Assembly (NCBI RefSeq): GCF_016863335.1 | Contig: NZ_BOOR01000031.1 | Span: forward strand, 1 to 64,000 | Origin: Planotetraspora thailandica | GTDB lineage: Bacteria; Actinomycetota; Actinomycetes; Streptosporangiales; Streptosporangiaceae | DNA: 64,000 nt | Direction: 5' to 3' | Shown: positions 1-9,144 of the stretch, piece after piece | Position numbering within the stretch: position 1 is the stretch's first letter | How the letters are laid out: every line of letters starts with the position of its first letter | The notes under the pieces: model-generated | Told to the model about the DNA's origin: nothing | The model's input: only the letters and a program-made list of their open reading frames with translations | Databases searched by the model: none | Made by a program: the position numbers and the translations under genes

Positions 1-177
1 TTTCCATGAAGACAACACAGTGACAACCGATACCCACGAGTAATCAGAGAATATTTATGAGAATTGCGTACATGTAAATCAGCAAATAACCCGACATACG
101 GGGGATCACCCCAGAGCGATGCCACCGCCCGAACAGCCCGCACCCCACCATTGGGAGGAACGGCGGAGAATGGCTCC

Positions 178-873
178 ATGTCTCCCGTGCCCCGCACGGC
201 TTCCAGGAATGGACGAGCCCTCGTGAACGACGACCGCTACTGCCTTTTCGACCTCGACGGCACTTTGACCGACCCTGAGGCCGGCATCGTCGGCTCTATG
301 CGCCACGCGCTGTCGGCGGTCGGGATGCCGGAAGTGGATCAGGCGGTGCTCCGCTCCCACATCGGTCCTCCGCTGCAGGACGTCTTCGTCATGCTCGGCG
401 TGCCGCAGGAGCGCTTGGACGATGCGGTCGCCGCGTACCGGGAGCGCTTCACCGCTACCGGGATGTACGAGAACGAGGTCATTCCCGGGATTCCCGCCGT
501 ACTGGAGGCGCTCGTCGCCGACGGATGGACGTTGGCGGTCGCGACGTCCAAGCCGGCCGTCTACGCGGAGAAGATCCTCGTGCACTTCGAGCTCGACGGC
601 TTCTTCACGTACGTGGCCGGAGCCACCCTGGACGGATCGCGGCGGCACAAGGCCAACGTGATCAGGCACGCGCTCGACACGCTCGGCGCGCCGCCGGAGG
701 CGGCCATCATGATCGGCGACCGGCCGGAGGACGTCATCGGGGCGGCGCAATGCCAGGTACGCAGCGTCGCCGTCACGTGGGGTTTCGGCGACCCCGCCGA
801 TTTCGCCGCACCCGGAGTCATCGCCGTCGTCGGCACGCCGGCACACCTGCTCGAGGTGCTGTCGGCGGCGTGA
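178..873 (+). CDS. HAD-family hydrolase, phosphoglycolate-phosphatase-like
   Basis: A soluble HAD phosphatase of about 231 residues. Motif I is DLDGT (residues 25-29, the nucleophile and general-acid Asp pair), followed by a cap region, a motif II/III stretch around VATSKP, and motif IV near MIGDRPEDV. The overall pattern matches Gph/PpaX-type enzymes acting on small phosphorylated metabolites; the substrate cannot be told from sequence. The reading frame is open from 64, but the first 38 codons look non-coding. ATG 178 has a GGAG nine bases upstream, and GTG 223 is a second possible start closer to the conserved core. The gene stands alone on the plus strand and converges on the DUF5984 gene. 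Confidence 0.85.
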   Translation: MSPVPRTASRNGRALVNDDRYCLFDLDGTLTDPEAGIVGSMRHALSAVGMPEVDQAVLRSHIGPPLQDVFVMLGVPQERLDDAVAAYRERFTATGMYENEVIPGIPAVLEALVADGWTLAVATSKPAVYAEKILVHFELDGFFTYVAGATLDGSRRHKANVIRHALDTLGAPPEAAIMIGDRPEDVIGAAQCQVRSVAVTWGFGDPADFAAPGVIAVVGTPAHLLEVLSAA

Positions 874-939
874 GGTGCCGCACGGGCTGGTCGTGACGCC
901 GATGTGGCAGCAGACCGATCAGGCCCGCCGAACTCTCCA

Positions 940-1707
940 CTACCTCTGCGGAAGGATCTCCCGTGCGCCCGCGCGCACGGCCGCCCAGTCGGTCACCGGT
1001 TCCCGCCGCAGGTGCCGGTCCAGCCAGGTCGTCCGGTCGGCATGTTCGGCGCGCAGGCCGGGCACGTCCAGCTCCACGCCGTCCGGCGGTCCTGTCCGCT
1101 CCAGCGCCTTGACTCTGCGGTCCATGGCGGCCATGAGTTCGCGGTCGAGTCTCCGTACGGCGGCGAGGAACGACGCGGCCGGTACGGTGACACTGCCGGA
1201 GGGGGCGGCGGTGAAGCGGATGTCGCCGTCGTCGTCGTGCCGCCAGGTCACCGTCACCGTGTCATGCCCGCCGGCGACGGTGCGCCAGGCCCTGATGTGG
1301 GGCGGCTGCCGGATGTAGCCGAGGTCCAGGACGTGGCCGCCGTACCAGGTCGCGACCTCGACCGTCGCATCACTGTCCAGCGGGGGCCAGTCGCGCTGGT
1401 CGCTGGCCATGAACCGGAGCAGATCGGGCGGCACCGGCTGCATCACCGTGGGCACCAGCTCGTCGACGTCCTCCCACAGCCGGGCCACGTAGTAGTCCAC
1501 GTACGGGTGCCTGGCCGCCGGACCCTCATCGTGATAGCGCCGCAGCGTCTCCGGAGAGTAGCGCAGCAACTCGTGGTCGCCCAGCTCGATCCAGTACCAG
1601 CCGCTGGTGAGCCCGAACCAGTGCAGCGAGCGCTGGTGCCGGCCCCAGGGCGCAACCTCCCCCAAGGGTGTCAGTGCGAAGCGAAACCGGATCACCCGCG
1701 AAAGCAT
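940..1707 (-). CDS. DUF5984 family protein
   Basis: A soluble protein of about 255 residues resembling the actinobacterial DUF5984 family, recalled from its N-terminal FRFALTPL and GWYWIELGDHELLRY stretches. It has no signal peptide or membrane segment and no catalytic motif I recognise. It is rich in Trp, Tyr and acidic residues. The frame extends upstream to 1761, but the extra residues are Arg-rich and unlike the family, so ATG 1707 is preferred. No operon partner is apparent. The function is unknown, and the family call is from memory of the motif only. Confidence 0.7.
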   Translation of the reverse strand: MLSRVIRFRFALTPLGEVAPWGRHQRSLHWFGLTSGWYWIELGDHELLRYSPETLRRYHDEGPAARHPYVDYYVARLWEDVDELVPTVMQPVPPDLLRFMASDQRDWPPLDSDATVEVATWYGGHVLDLGYIRQPPHIRAWRTVAGGHDTVTVTWRHDDDGDIRFTAAPSGSVTVPAASFLAAVRRLDRELMAAMDRRVKALERTGPPDGVELDVPGLRAEHADRTTWLDRHLRREPVTDWAAVRAGAREILPQR

Positions 1708-1823
1708 GCCAGCGGTCCTTCGCGAACGCCGCGCCGGGCGCCGCAACGTACCGGACCGCATCCCCGTACGGTCACACCGCGGGCAGGCGTGGGTGACGCC
1801 CGGTCGCCTGCCCGCAGTGACGG

Positions 1824-3167
1824 TTACCGCACCAGGCCGATGCCGGTGAAGGTGCGGTCGTACTCGCCGAAGGTCTGGTTGTTGTACGGCCCGTAGATCC
1901 AGGTGTGCAGGGAGTCGGCCTTGGCGTCGATCTCCACCAGGCGCACCGGGTTGGTCGTGTTCGAGTGGAAGGTCTGCAGGAACGAGTAGATCTTGTTGCC
2001 GTGCACGCCGGTGTCCACGCGGTTACCGGCGATGCCGACGTGCCCGGAGAAGACGAACTTGATGTTGGCGTACTGCTTGATCAGGTTGTCGTAGAGGTAC
2101 TGCGGGCTGTTCGCGCCGTACTCGGAGCTCTGCTCGATGTTGCCGGCGGCGTCGATGTAGTCGTGCGTGACGACGACGACGTTGCTGTGCGGGTTGGCGG
2201 CGACGACGTTCTTGGCCCAGGTGACGACCTCGGGCCGCGGCCACAGTTCGAGCGTCATGACCAGCCATTGCACGCCGCCGGCGGAGTAGGTCGAGTAGGA
2301 GTTGTCGACCTTGCCGGCCTCGAACTGTCCCTTGACGGCGCCGTACTGCGCGGCGGTGAAGTACCGGTTGAAGACCGTCGTGTCGCGGACGAGTTCGCGG
2401 GTGTGCGCGGGGTCGCGGGCCGAGCCGCCGACGCCGGTGGCCTGGGTGTCGTGGTTGCCGATGGCCAGCGAATAGGGGATCTTCGCGGCCTCCAGTGCCT
2501 TCATCGCGTTCTGGGCGACCACGTACTGCGAATGGTCGGGGGTGTCCCAGTTGACGACGTCCCCGGAGTGCGTCACGAAGCGCAGGTCCAGGGCGCTCCT
2601 GTTGGCGACCAGCCAGTCGGTGCGGTTCCTGAAGCGGGTGTCGCCCGCGTTCAGCACCTCCTGCTGTGTGTCGGGCATGACGGCGAAGCTGAACTTCGTG
2701 TCGACGGTCGCCGTCTCCATACGCGCGTACGCCAGGTGGACGTTGCGGTCGCACGCCGCCGACTGGAAGTCGTTGACGAGCTGGATCTTGACGGAGTGGG
2801 TGCCCGCGGGGAGCGCCGGGCCCACAGGGTAGGTGCCGTACTGGGTGGCGCTGACGATCGTGGTGTCGGCGACGGCGGTGCCGTCCACGGTCACCCTGAT
2901 GGTCGGCCAGCCCTCGCAGTTGTCGCCGATCGCGCCGACCTGCACGCGACCGGAGCCCTCGATCGTCGTGGTGGCGTAACTGGAGTTGGCCCACAACGAG
3001 GCCTGGGTGCCCGACGCCGGCACCGGGGTGCCGGTCGCCGGGGTGATCGTCCCGTTCACGACGCTGAACTGCGACGCGGCGGCGCCGGCGGCGGTGACGG
3101 GCGACGCCGCCACCGCCGTTCCCGCGACCACCGCGACGACGGCGGCTCCGATACCTCTGATGCGCAT
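1824..3167 (-). CDS. secreted metallophosphoesterase with N-terminal carbohydrate-binding module
   Basis: A 447-residue exported protein. Residues 1-33 form a Sec signal peptide (MRIRG, a long Ala/Val stretch, then an Ala-rich cleavage region). Residues about 60-150 contain GDNCEGWP and the CDRN motif typical of Ca-dependent xylan-binding modules (CBM36/60-like). From about residue 157 a calcineurin-type phosphoesterase follows, with MPDTQ, THSGDVVNW, AIGNHD and VVTHDY metal-ligand blocks and a late SGHVG. The product probably hydrolyses a phosphoester outside the cell while docked to polysaccharide; the substrate is unknown. The ATG has GGAGGG upstream on the minus strand. It converges on no close partner and is probably monocistronic. 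Confidence 0.85.
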   Translation of the reverse strand: MRIRGIGAAVVAVVAGTAVAASPVTAAGAAASQFSVVNGTITPATGTPVPASGTQASLWANSSYATTTIEGSGRVQVGAIGDNCEGWPTIRVTVDGTAVADTTIVSATQYGTYPVGPALPAGTHSVKIQLVNDFQSAACDRNVHLAYARMETATVDTKFSFAVMPDTQQEVLNAGDTRFRNRTDWLVANRSALDLRFVTHSGDVVNWDTPDHSQYVVAQNAMKALEAAKIPYSLAIGNHDTQATGVGGSARDPAHTRELVRDTTVFNRYFTAAQYGAVKGQFEAGKVDNSYSTYSAGGVQWLVMTLELWPRPEVVTWAKNVVAANPHSNVVVVTHDYIDAAGNIEQSSEYGANSPQYLYDNLIKQYANIKFVFSGHVGIAGNRVDTGVHGNKIYSFLQTFHSNTTNPVRLVEIDAKADSLHTWIYGPYNNQTFGEYDRTFTGIGLVR

Positions 3168-3295
3168 CTCAGATTCCCTCCATGCACGTCATCCGCTGCT
3201 GGGGCAGATGGATGCTAAGAAAGATCAGAAACGGCACGAGAAATATCCGAAGCACATTCCCGATACGGGCGCTGTACGCCCGGGGACGCGACCGG

Positions 3296-3931
3296 TCAGA
3301 GCGCCGAGATCGAGGCGGGGGCCCGCTCGGCGCGGCTGAGCGCGCGCAGCACGTTCGTCGCGCCGTGCCTGCGCAGGGCGATGCGCGTCAGCACGTCGAC
3401 GACGACCTCGACGGCCTCGGCGGGCAGTTCCGGCGTCGGCGCCCCCACGCTGTGGGCCAGGTCGTCGCTGTGAATCGTGATCTCCAGCAGCCGGGTCGTC
3501 ACGAAGTCGTCCAGCATGACCGCCCAAGGCCAGGAGGCCCGCCGTACGGGCCGGGCCTGCACGGCCGGCAGGAGCGTGCGCAACTCCTGGACGGCGGCCT
3601 CGACCCGCCGTGCCAGCGCCTCCGGGCCGTCCGCCGCCTCCTGCTCGCCGCCGGCCCGGATGCCCGTGTTGACGTCGTCGTCGAGGTCCGACCCGATCCA
3701 TGCGGCGTTCGCGTAGTAGTCCTGGAGCGTGATGATCTCCTCGGTCGGCACGGGACCGGCGAGGAACCCGGCGACGGGCACGATCTGGTTGGCCAGGTGA
3801 CCGGCGAGCCCTCCGACGCTGAGCTTCGCCAGCGCGCTCGGCTCCTTCCAGGCGGCGGCCACGCCAGGTGAGGCGATCAGTTTCGCCGCCGACTCGGCCG
3901 CCGTGAGGTAGAGCTCTCTGATCCGCGTCAT
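3296..3931 (-). CDS. DinB/mycothiol-dependent maleylpyruvate isomerase-like protein
   Basis: A soluble protein of about 211 residues that fits the mycothiol-dependent maleylpyruvate isomerase N-terminal (DinB-like four-helix) superfamily. The N-terminal helix ends in SVGGLAGHLANQIV, where the GH is the usual first metal-ligand His region, and a second conserved part reads LLEITIHSDDLAHS, matching the family's E-x-x-x-H-x-x-D-L-A-x-A/S metal and thiol site. Members use mycothiol in actinomycetes. The actual reaction is not known. ATG 3931 has GGAGG just upstream, so the 14 extra codons of the open frame are excluded. It is divergent from the phospholipase C gene. Confidence 0.75.
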   Translation of the reverse strand: MTRIRELYLTAAESAAKLIASPGVAAAWKEPSALAKLSVGGLAGHLANQIVPVAGFLAGPVPTEEIITLQDYYANAAWIGSDLDDDVNTGIRAGGEQEAADGPEALARRVEAAVQELRTLLPAVQARPVRRASWPWAVMLDDFVTTRLLEITIHSDDLAHSVGAPTPELPAEAVEVVVDVLTRIALRRHGATNVLRALSRAERAPASISAL

Positions 3932-4133
3932 CGGGAAGCCTCCAAGAAATCGGTGATCTCCGTCATGGCACATTCCATCAGGCCGCGGCCCTGCCGGGCG
4001 ACCCGGCGATCACTGCGGTTCAGACGGCCTTCCGAATGATGTTCCGCTCCCGTCCCGAAGTGTTGTCATCACTTCCCGACCATTGGTCCAGTCACCTGTC
4101 GATGCCCCACCTCTCATAGGAGACAGGCCTGCC

Positions 4134-6206
4134 ATGACCGGAATTGGTCGTCGACGTTTCCTCCAGCTCGCGGGCGGCACCGCCGCCTTCTCGCTGCTCC
4201 CCCAGACCATCGCCCGCGCCGCCGCCATCGCCCCCGCCGTGAACACCGGAACCCTGCAGGACGTCGAGCACATCGTCGTCTTGATGCAGGAGAACCGCTC
4301 CTTCGACCACTACTTCGGGACCTTGCGCGGCGTACGCGGATTCGGCGACCCCCGGCCCGTCGTCCTGCCCAGCGGCAAGCCGGTCTGGTACCAGTCCAAC
4401 GGCACGAAGGACGTGCTGCCGTTCCATCCGACCGCCTCCAACATGGGCATGCAGTTCCTGCAGGATCTCAACCACGACTGGAACGGCGGCCACAAGGCCT
4501 GGAACCAGGGCAAGTACGACCAGTGGATCCCCGCCAAGACGGCCACGACGATGGCCTATCTCACGCGGGCCGACATCCCGTTCCACTACGCGCTGGCCGA
4601 CGCCTTCACGATCTGCGACGCCTACCACTGCTCGTTCATCGGAGCCACGGACCCCAACCGCTACTACATGTGGACCGGGTACACCGGCAACGACGGCGTC
4701 GGCGGCGGTCCTGTCCTCGGCAACGACGAGGCCGGCTACGGCTGGACGACCTATCCCGAACGGCTCGAGCAGGCGGGGGTGTCCTGGAAGATCTACCAGG
4801 ACGTCGGCGACGGCCTCAACGCCGCCGGATCCTGGGGGTGGACCAGCGACCCCTACATCGGCAACTACGGCGACAACTCGCTGCTGTACTTCAACAAGTA
4901 CCGCAACGCCCAGCCGGGCAACCCGCTCTACGACAAGGCCCGGACGGGCACCAACATCAAGGCGGGCGGCGGCCTGTTCGACGTCCTCAAGGCCGACGTC
5001 CTGGGCGGCAGGCTCCCCCAGGTGTCCTGGATCGCCGCGCCCGAGGCCTACACCGAGCACCCGAACTGGCCGGTGAACTACGGCGCCTGGTACATCGCCG
5101 GGGTCCTCGCCGCGCTGACCGCCAACCCGGACGTGTGGAGCAAGACCGCCCTGTTCATCACCTACGACGAGAACGACGGCTTCTTCGACCACGTCGTGCC
5201 TCCCTACGCGCCGAGCTCCGCCGCGCAGGGGCAGTCGACCGCGGACGTCAGCAAGGAGATCTACACGAAGGCGGGCAGCTACGTGGCCGGGCCGTACGGC
5301 CTGGGCCAGCGCGTTCCGATGTTCGTCGTGTCGCCGTGGAGCAAGGGCGGCTGGGCCTGCTCCCAGACCTTCGACCACACCTCGATCATCCAGTTCATCG
5401 AGAAGCGGTTCGGCGTGCACGAGCCGAACATCTCTCCCTGGCGGCGTGCCATCTGCGGCGACCTCACGAGCGCCTTCGACTTCGCGCAGACGGACACGTC
5501 CCAGACGCCGCTTCCCGACACCACCGGCTACGCTCCCCCGGACCGCAAGCGGCACTCCGACTACGTGCCCACCCCTCCGGCCAATCCCGTCCTGCCCAAG
5601 CAGGAGCCCGGGCTGCGCCACACGCGGCCCCTGCCGTACGACCTGAAGGCCGACGGCAGGACCGACGTCGCCGCCGGGACCTTCGCGGTCGACTTCGCCA
5701 GCCGGGGCGCGGCCGGCGCGACGTTCTACGTGACCTCCGCCAACGGGCTGGGCGGCCCCTGGACGTACACCGTGGAGGCGGGCAAGACCCTGACCGGCAC
5801 CTGGACACCGCCCAAGAAGAACGCGGGAGCCTACGACCTGTCGGTCTACGGGCCCAACGGCTTCCTGCGCACGTTCACCGGCCGTATCCCCGCTAAGGGC
5901 ACCAACCCCGCCGCTCCCGAGGTCGCGGTCGGCTACGACGGCGGGAACGTCACGCTGACGCTCACCAACCGTGGCGGCGCGTCATGCCAGGTCACCGTCA
6001 CCGACGCGTACGGCAACGCCTCCCCGGCGACGTACCCGTTGCAGCCCAACGGCAGCGTGGTCCACTCCGCGGTCCTGAGCGGCAGTTACGGCTGGTACGA
6101 CCTGAAGGTCACCTCCGATTCGGACGCCACCTTCGTCCGCCGCGTCGCCGGGCACGTGGAGACCGGCGGCCCCAGCATGAGCGACCCGAAGACCGTCACC
6201 GCCTGA
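4134..6206 (+). CDS. Tat-exported phosphocholine-type phospholipase C
   Basis: A 690-residue extracellular phospholipase C of the alkaline-phosphatase-fold phosphoesterase family. A Tat signal (GRRRFLQLAGG at residues 5-15) starts the protein. The catalytic domain runs to about residue 460 with QENRSFDHYFGTLRGVRGF, an FTICDAYHCS block, YDENDGFFDHVVPP and TFDHTSIIQFIEKRFG. The C-terminal third holds two copies of the bacterial phospholipase C C-terminal domain (about residues 520-600 and 605-680), the usual layout for about 700-residue PLCs. It should cleave phosphatidylcholine or sphingomyelin-type lipids. The start at 4134 follows AGGAGA. It ends in a bidirectional hairpin shared with the SDR gene. 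Confidence 0.93.
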   Translation: MTGIGRRRFLQLAGGTAAFSLLPQTIARAAAIAPAVNTGTLQDVEHIVVLMQENRSFDHYFGTLRGVRGFGDPRPVVLPSGKPVWYQSNGTKDVLPFHPTASNMGMQFLQDLNHDWNGGHKAWNQGKYDQWIPAKTATTMAYLTRADIPFHYALADAFTICDAYHCSFIGATDPNRYYMWTGYTGNDGVGGGPVLGNDEAGYGWTTYPERLEQAGVSWKIYQDVGDGLNAAGSWGWTSDPYIGNYGDNSLLYFNKYRNAQPGNPLYDKARTGTNIKAGGGLFDVLKADVLGGRLPQVSWIAAPEAYTEHPNWPVNYGAWYIAGVLAALTANPDVWSKTALFITYDENDGFFDHVVPPYAPSSAAQGQSTADVSKEIYTKAGSYVAGPYGLGQRVPMFVVSPWSKGGWACSQTFDHTSIIQFIEKRFGVHEPNISPWRRAICGDLTSAFDFAQTDTSQTPLPDTTGYAPPDRKRHSDYVPTPPANPVLPKQEPGLRHTRPLPYDLKADGRTDVAAGTFAVDFASRGAAGATFYVTSANGLGGPWTYTVEAGKTLTGTWTPPKKNAGAYDLSVYGPNGFLRTFTGRIPAKGTNPAAPEVAVGYDGGNVTLTLTNRGGASCQVTVTDAYGNASPATYPLQPNGSVVHSAVLSGSYGWYDLKVTSDSDATFVRRVAGHVETGGPSMSDPKTVTA

Positions 6207-6211
6207 TCGTT

Positions 6212-6243
6212 CCCTGGTGGGTGGGCCCGGCCACCCACCAGGG
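6212..6243. terminator. bidirectional hairpin between phospholipase C and SDR genes
   Basis: Perfect 13-bp inverted repeat (CCCTGGTGGGTGG and its complement) around a 6-base loop, placed exactly between two convergent stop codons. There is no long U tract, as is common in actinomycetes. Confidence 0.8.
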
Positions 6244-6256
6244 GGATCGGTGCCGG

Positions 6257-7090
6257 TCAGAGGTCCATGGCCCGGCTGAGCTTCTCCCACCGGTCGAGGT
6301 CGGCGCCCAGTCGCTCGTGGGCGGCGCGGATGTTGTCCACCGCGTCGTCGCCGAGGGCCAGGCGCAGCGGCGGCTCGGGCTCGTCGAGCATCTGGACGAT
6401 CGCCCGGGCTGCCTTGGCCGGGTCGCCCGGTTGCGTGCCGTCCATCCCGTCGACGGCGGCCCTGGTCGGCCCGGTGGACACCTCGTAGGCGTCGATCTTC
6501 GCCGAGCGGTGCATGCGGCCTCCGCCGAACTCGGTGCGGAACGCGCCAGGCTCGACGATCAGCACCCGCACGCCGAAGGGCGCGACCTCGTCGGCCAACG
6601 CCTCCGACAGTCCTTCCAGGGCGAACTTCGCGGCACAGTAGGCGCCGAACCCCGGCATGCTCAGCCGGCCTCCCATCGAGCTCATCTGCACGATCGTGCC
6701 GCCGCCCTGCCGGCGCAGGTACGGCAGAGCCGCCTTGGTCACGGCCACCGCGCCGAAGAACATGACCTCCATCAGCGCCCGCAGGTCGTCCATGGTGAGC
6801 TCCTCGACGGCGCCGACCGACCCGTTGCCGGCGTTGTTGACCACCACATCGATCCGGCCGAAGGCGGCGAGGGCGGCCGCGACCGCCTCGCCGACGCTCT
6901 CGGGATCGGTCACGTCGAGCCGCGCGGCGCGCACCCGGTCGCCGCCCGCGGCGAGCAGACCGGCGAGCTGTTCGGGACGCCTGGCCGTGGCCATGACCCG
7001 GTCACCGGCCTCCAGCGCGGCCATGGCGAGATGGTGGCCGAACCCCGCCGAGCATCCGGTGATCAGCCATACGCGTCCCTGTCCTGACAT
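6257..7090 (-). CDS. SDR-family NAD(P)-dependent oxidoreductase
   Basis: A classical short-chain dehydrogenase/reductase of about 277 residues. The cofactor motif is LITGCSAGFG at the N-terminus, then VVNNAGNG, the catalytic Ser region IVQMSSMGG and the active site YCAAK. The later EPGAFRTEF block is typical of SDRs that act on ketones or alcohols. ATG 7090 is chosen over the upstream GTG of the open frame because the family starts right before the glycine-rich loop. It is transcribed divergently from a LysR regulator 113 bp away, a strong hint that the regulator controls it. The substrate is unknown. Confidence 0.9.
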   Translation of the reverse strand: MSGQGRVWLITGCSAGFGHHLAMAALEAGDRVMATARRPEQLAGLLAAGGDRVRAARLDVTDPESVGEAVAAALAAFGRIDVVVNNAGNGSVGAVEELTMDDLRALMEVMFFGAVAVTKAALPYLRRQGGGTIVQMSSMGGRLSMPGFGAYCAAKFALEGLSEALADEVAPFGVRVLIVEPGAFRTEFGGGRMHRSAKIDAYEVSTGPTRAAVDGMDGTQPGDPAKAARAIVQMLDEPEPPLRLALGDDAVDNIRAAHERLGADLDRWEKLSRAMDL

Positions 7091-7203
7091 CAAAACAACC
7101 CCTCCATCAGTGATCGCGACCCGCATCGGGCCGCCACCACTGTCGTCCGGCGGGCGCAGCGGTGGCCAACACCCGCTTCCTCCTGCCGTTACAGTCAGAG
7201 CCT

Positions 7204-8106
7204 GTGACCCCGGAACTACGGCATCTGCGCTATTTCGTCGCGGTGGCCGAACATCTGAGCTTCACCGGCGCCGCACGGGAGCTGCGCATCGCCCAGCAGT
7301 CGCTCTCCCAGCAGATCAGCCTGCTGGAGCGGACCCTCGGCACGCGCCTGTTCGACCGGGACACCCGGGGCACGCGCCTGACCGAAACCGGCCGCATGTT
7401 TCTCCCGGAGGCGCGGGCCGTGCTCGCCCGGGCCGACGCGGCCGTGGCCACCGCGCGCCGTGCCGCGGCCGGGGAGATCGGGCGGCTCCATCTGGCCTTC
7501 CTCGTCTCCACGGCCAACTACATGCTGCCGCCGGTCGTGCGCGCCTTCCGGGAGCGCTGCCCCGGCGTCGAGCTCGCCACCGAGCACGTCGACATCGCAG
7601 GGCTCGTGTCGGGCCTGCGCGACGGGCGGTACGACGCGGCGTTCACCCGGCCTCCGCTCGTCGACGACATCGCCACCGCCGTTCTGGCCGACGAGCCGGT
7701 CTGCGCGGTCCTGCCCGAGGGGCATCCGCTGGCCGGCCGGGCCGAGGTGCATCTGCGCGATCTGGCCGGCGAGCGGTGGGTCCTCACCGAACGCGCCTCC
7801 TGGCCGCCCTGGCACCGCAAATACGACAAGGAGTTCCGGGCCGCGGGTTTCGAGCCCGACGTCGTGCAGCGCGCGAGCAGCATGCCGAACCTGCTCGCCC
7901 TGGTCGCCGCGGGCGTCGGCGTCACCCGGCTCGCCCGGTCGGCGCGCAGCCTCCGCCGGTCCGGCGTCGCCTTCGTCCCCATCGCCGGAGACCGGGCGGA
8001 GACGGTCATCGCGTGGCACCCACGGCAGGACAAGCCGGCGTTCCTGCGCCTGTTCGACGTGGTCACCGAGCTGGCCGCCACCACGAATCTGCCCGAAGAC
8101 GGCTGA
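7204..8106 (+). CDS. LysR-family transcriptional regulator
   Basis: A LysR regulator of 300 residues. The N-terminal winged helix-turn-helix reads ELRHLRYFVAVAEHLSFTGA...QQSLSQQISLLERTLG, followed by a linker helix and a two-lobed substrate-binding domain. GTG 7204 is used because the 14 codons before it are not LysR-like. The gene is divergent from the SDR gene, the normal position for a LysR protein and its target. No clear T-N11-A operator could be picked out by eye in the 113-bp gap. The inducer is unknown. Confidence 0.9.
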   Translation: MTPELRHLRYFVAVAEHLSFTGAARELRIAQQSLSQQISLLERTLGTRLFDRDTRGTRLTETGRMFLPEARAVLARADAAVATARRAAAGEIGRLHLAFLVSTANYMLPPVVRAFRERCPGVELATEHVDIAGLVSGLRDGRYDAAFTRPPLVDDIATAVLADEPVCAVLPEGHPLAGRAEVHLRDLAGERWVLTERASWPPWHRKYDKEFRAAGFEPDVVQRASSMPNLLALVAAGVGVTRLARSARSLRRSGVAFVPIAGDRAETVIAWHPRQDKPAFLRLFDVVTELAATTNLPEDG

Positions 8107-8269
8107 ACACAGGAGGTATGGAACAAAGCAATATCGGCGGGGCGCCTAAAACCCTCGAAAGCAATCAGGAAGGGCAATTCTCCCCGCAGTATAGGGAACT
8201 CCCTATCGACGTCCCGACATGACTTCCGGAAAAATCATGCGTCCGGGGACGGGGCGATTCGGAGGATAA

Positions 8270-9037
8270 ATGTCAGACACCTACGTCGATAATGTTCGTG
8301 TTGATTTGTCCGATGATCGCATGTCATGGTCGCGATCGGAGATGTGGACGAGTCGTCCGACGTCGCCTGGCAGGGCCTCGGATTCGGCAACGTGCGCAAG
8401 GGCGTGCAAGGCGTGGTCACCGACCTGATGTCCTGGCCGGCCGCGGAACTGGCGGAGCGCAACCGTCAGTTCACGGCCCCGCGCACGGAGATGGACACGC
8501 TCGTCGCAGACAGGGAGCGGGCCGACCGGAAGTGGCGGCTCCTCCGGTCGGTCGCCGGCCAGTCGGTGATTGTCGCCGCCGGCGAGATCGAGCGGAACAC
8601 GGTACGCAAGGGCGTCGACTACGCCGGAAACGAGGTCGATGTGGAGCTGGACGTGGACTGGTGGAGCGACGGCAGGTTCGAGGCGCTGCACACGCGCATC
8701 GACGGCCTGCCGGAGCGGATCGGCGACCAGAAGGACCCGCCTGGCCCCGAGGAGCTGCGCTCCATCATCGGGGAGCAGGCGCCCCGGCTGAAGGAGGAAC
8801 CGGCCGACACAGTGCAGTCGGCGGGCCCAACCAGCTCGCCTCCCAGATCCGGGTGAACATCGCCGGCACCCTGGTACACGTGCAGGTGCTGGAGCAGAAC
8901 GGCTACGTCCTCGGCGACGGCATCCAGCGAGATTCGCGTCCCCCGTTCCCGGTGACCCGCCGGGATGCGAGCTCACCGTCGAGTCTTTCTCGCGCGGCGG
9001 CTGGTTCTGCCCCGCGCAGGAAGGGCGATCTTCATGA
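8270..9037 (+). pseudogene. hypothetical protein gene broken by three frameshifts
   Basis: A good ribosome site (GGAGG, four bases) precedes ATG 8270, which encodes MSDTYVDNVRVDLSDDR and then loses frame. The signal resumes one frame back from about 8326 (VAIGDVDESSDVAWQGLGFG onward), moves back one frame again near 8820 (NQLASQIRVNIAGTLVHVQV), and again near 8950 (ELTVESFSRGGWFCPAQEG), ending at TGA 9035. In each part the third codon positions are strongly GC-rich only in the named frame. All shifts are in the same direction, as single-base losses would give. Repaired, it would be about 256 residues, soluble and acidic with a charged mid-region. I recognise no family. It could be a decayed gene or, less likely, sequencing error. 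Confidence 0.7.
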
Positions 9038-9144
9038 AATATCGCCATAACTTGCGATATTTGCGCAATCCAGCCGGAACATGACCGTCGATCAGGTGCA
9101 ACAGATCGTTCGCAGACTTACCTCCAGAGATCTTGGAGGTGTCT

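Noticed and set aside
904-1896. Plus-strand open frame of 330 codons over the DUF5984 gene
   Set aside because: Arg/Pro/His-rich shadow of a minus-strand gene; it has no ribosome site and no family resemblance.
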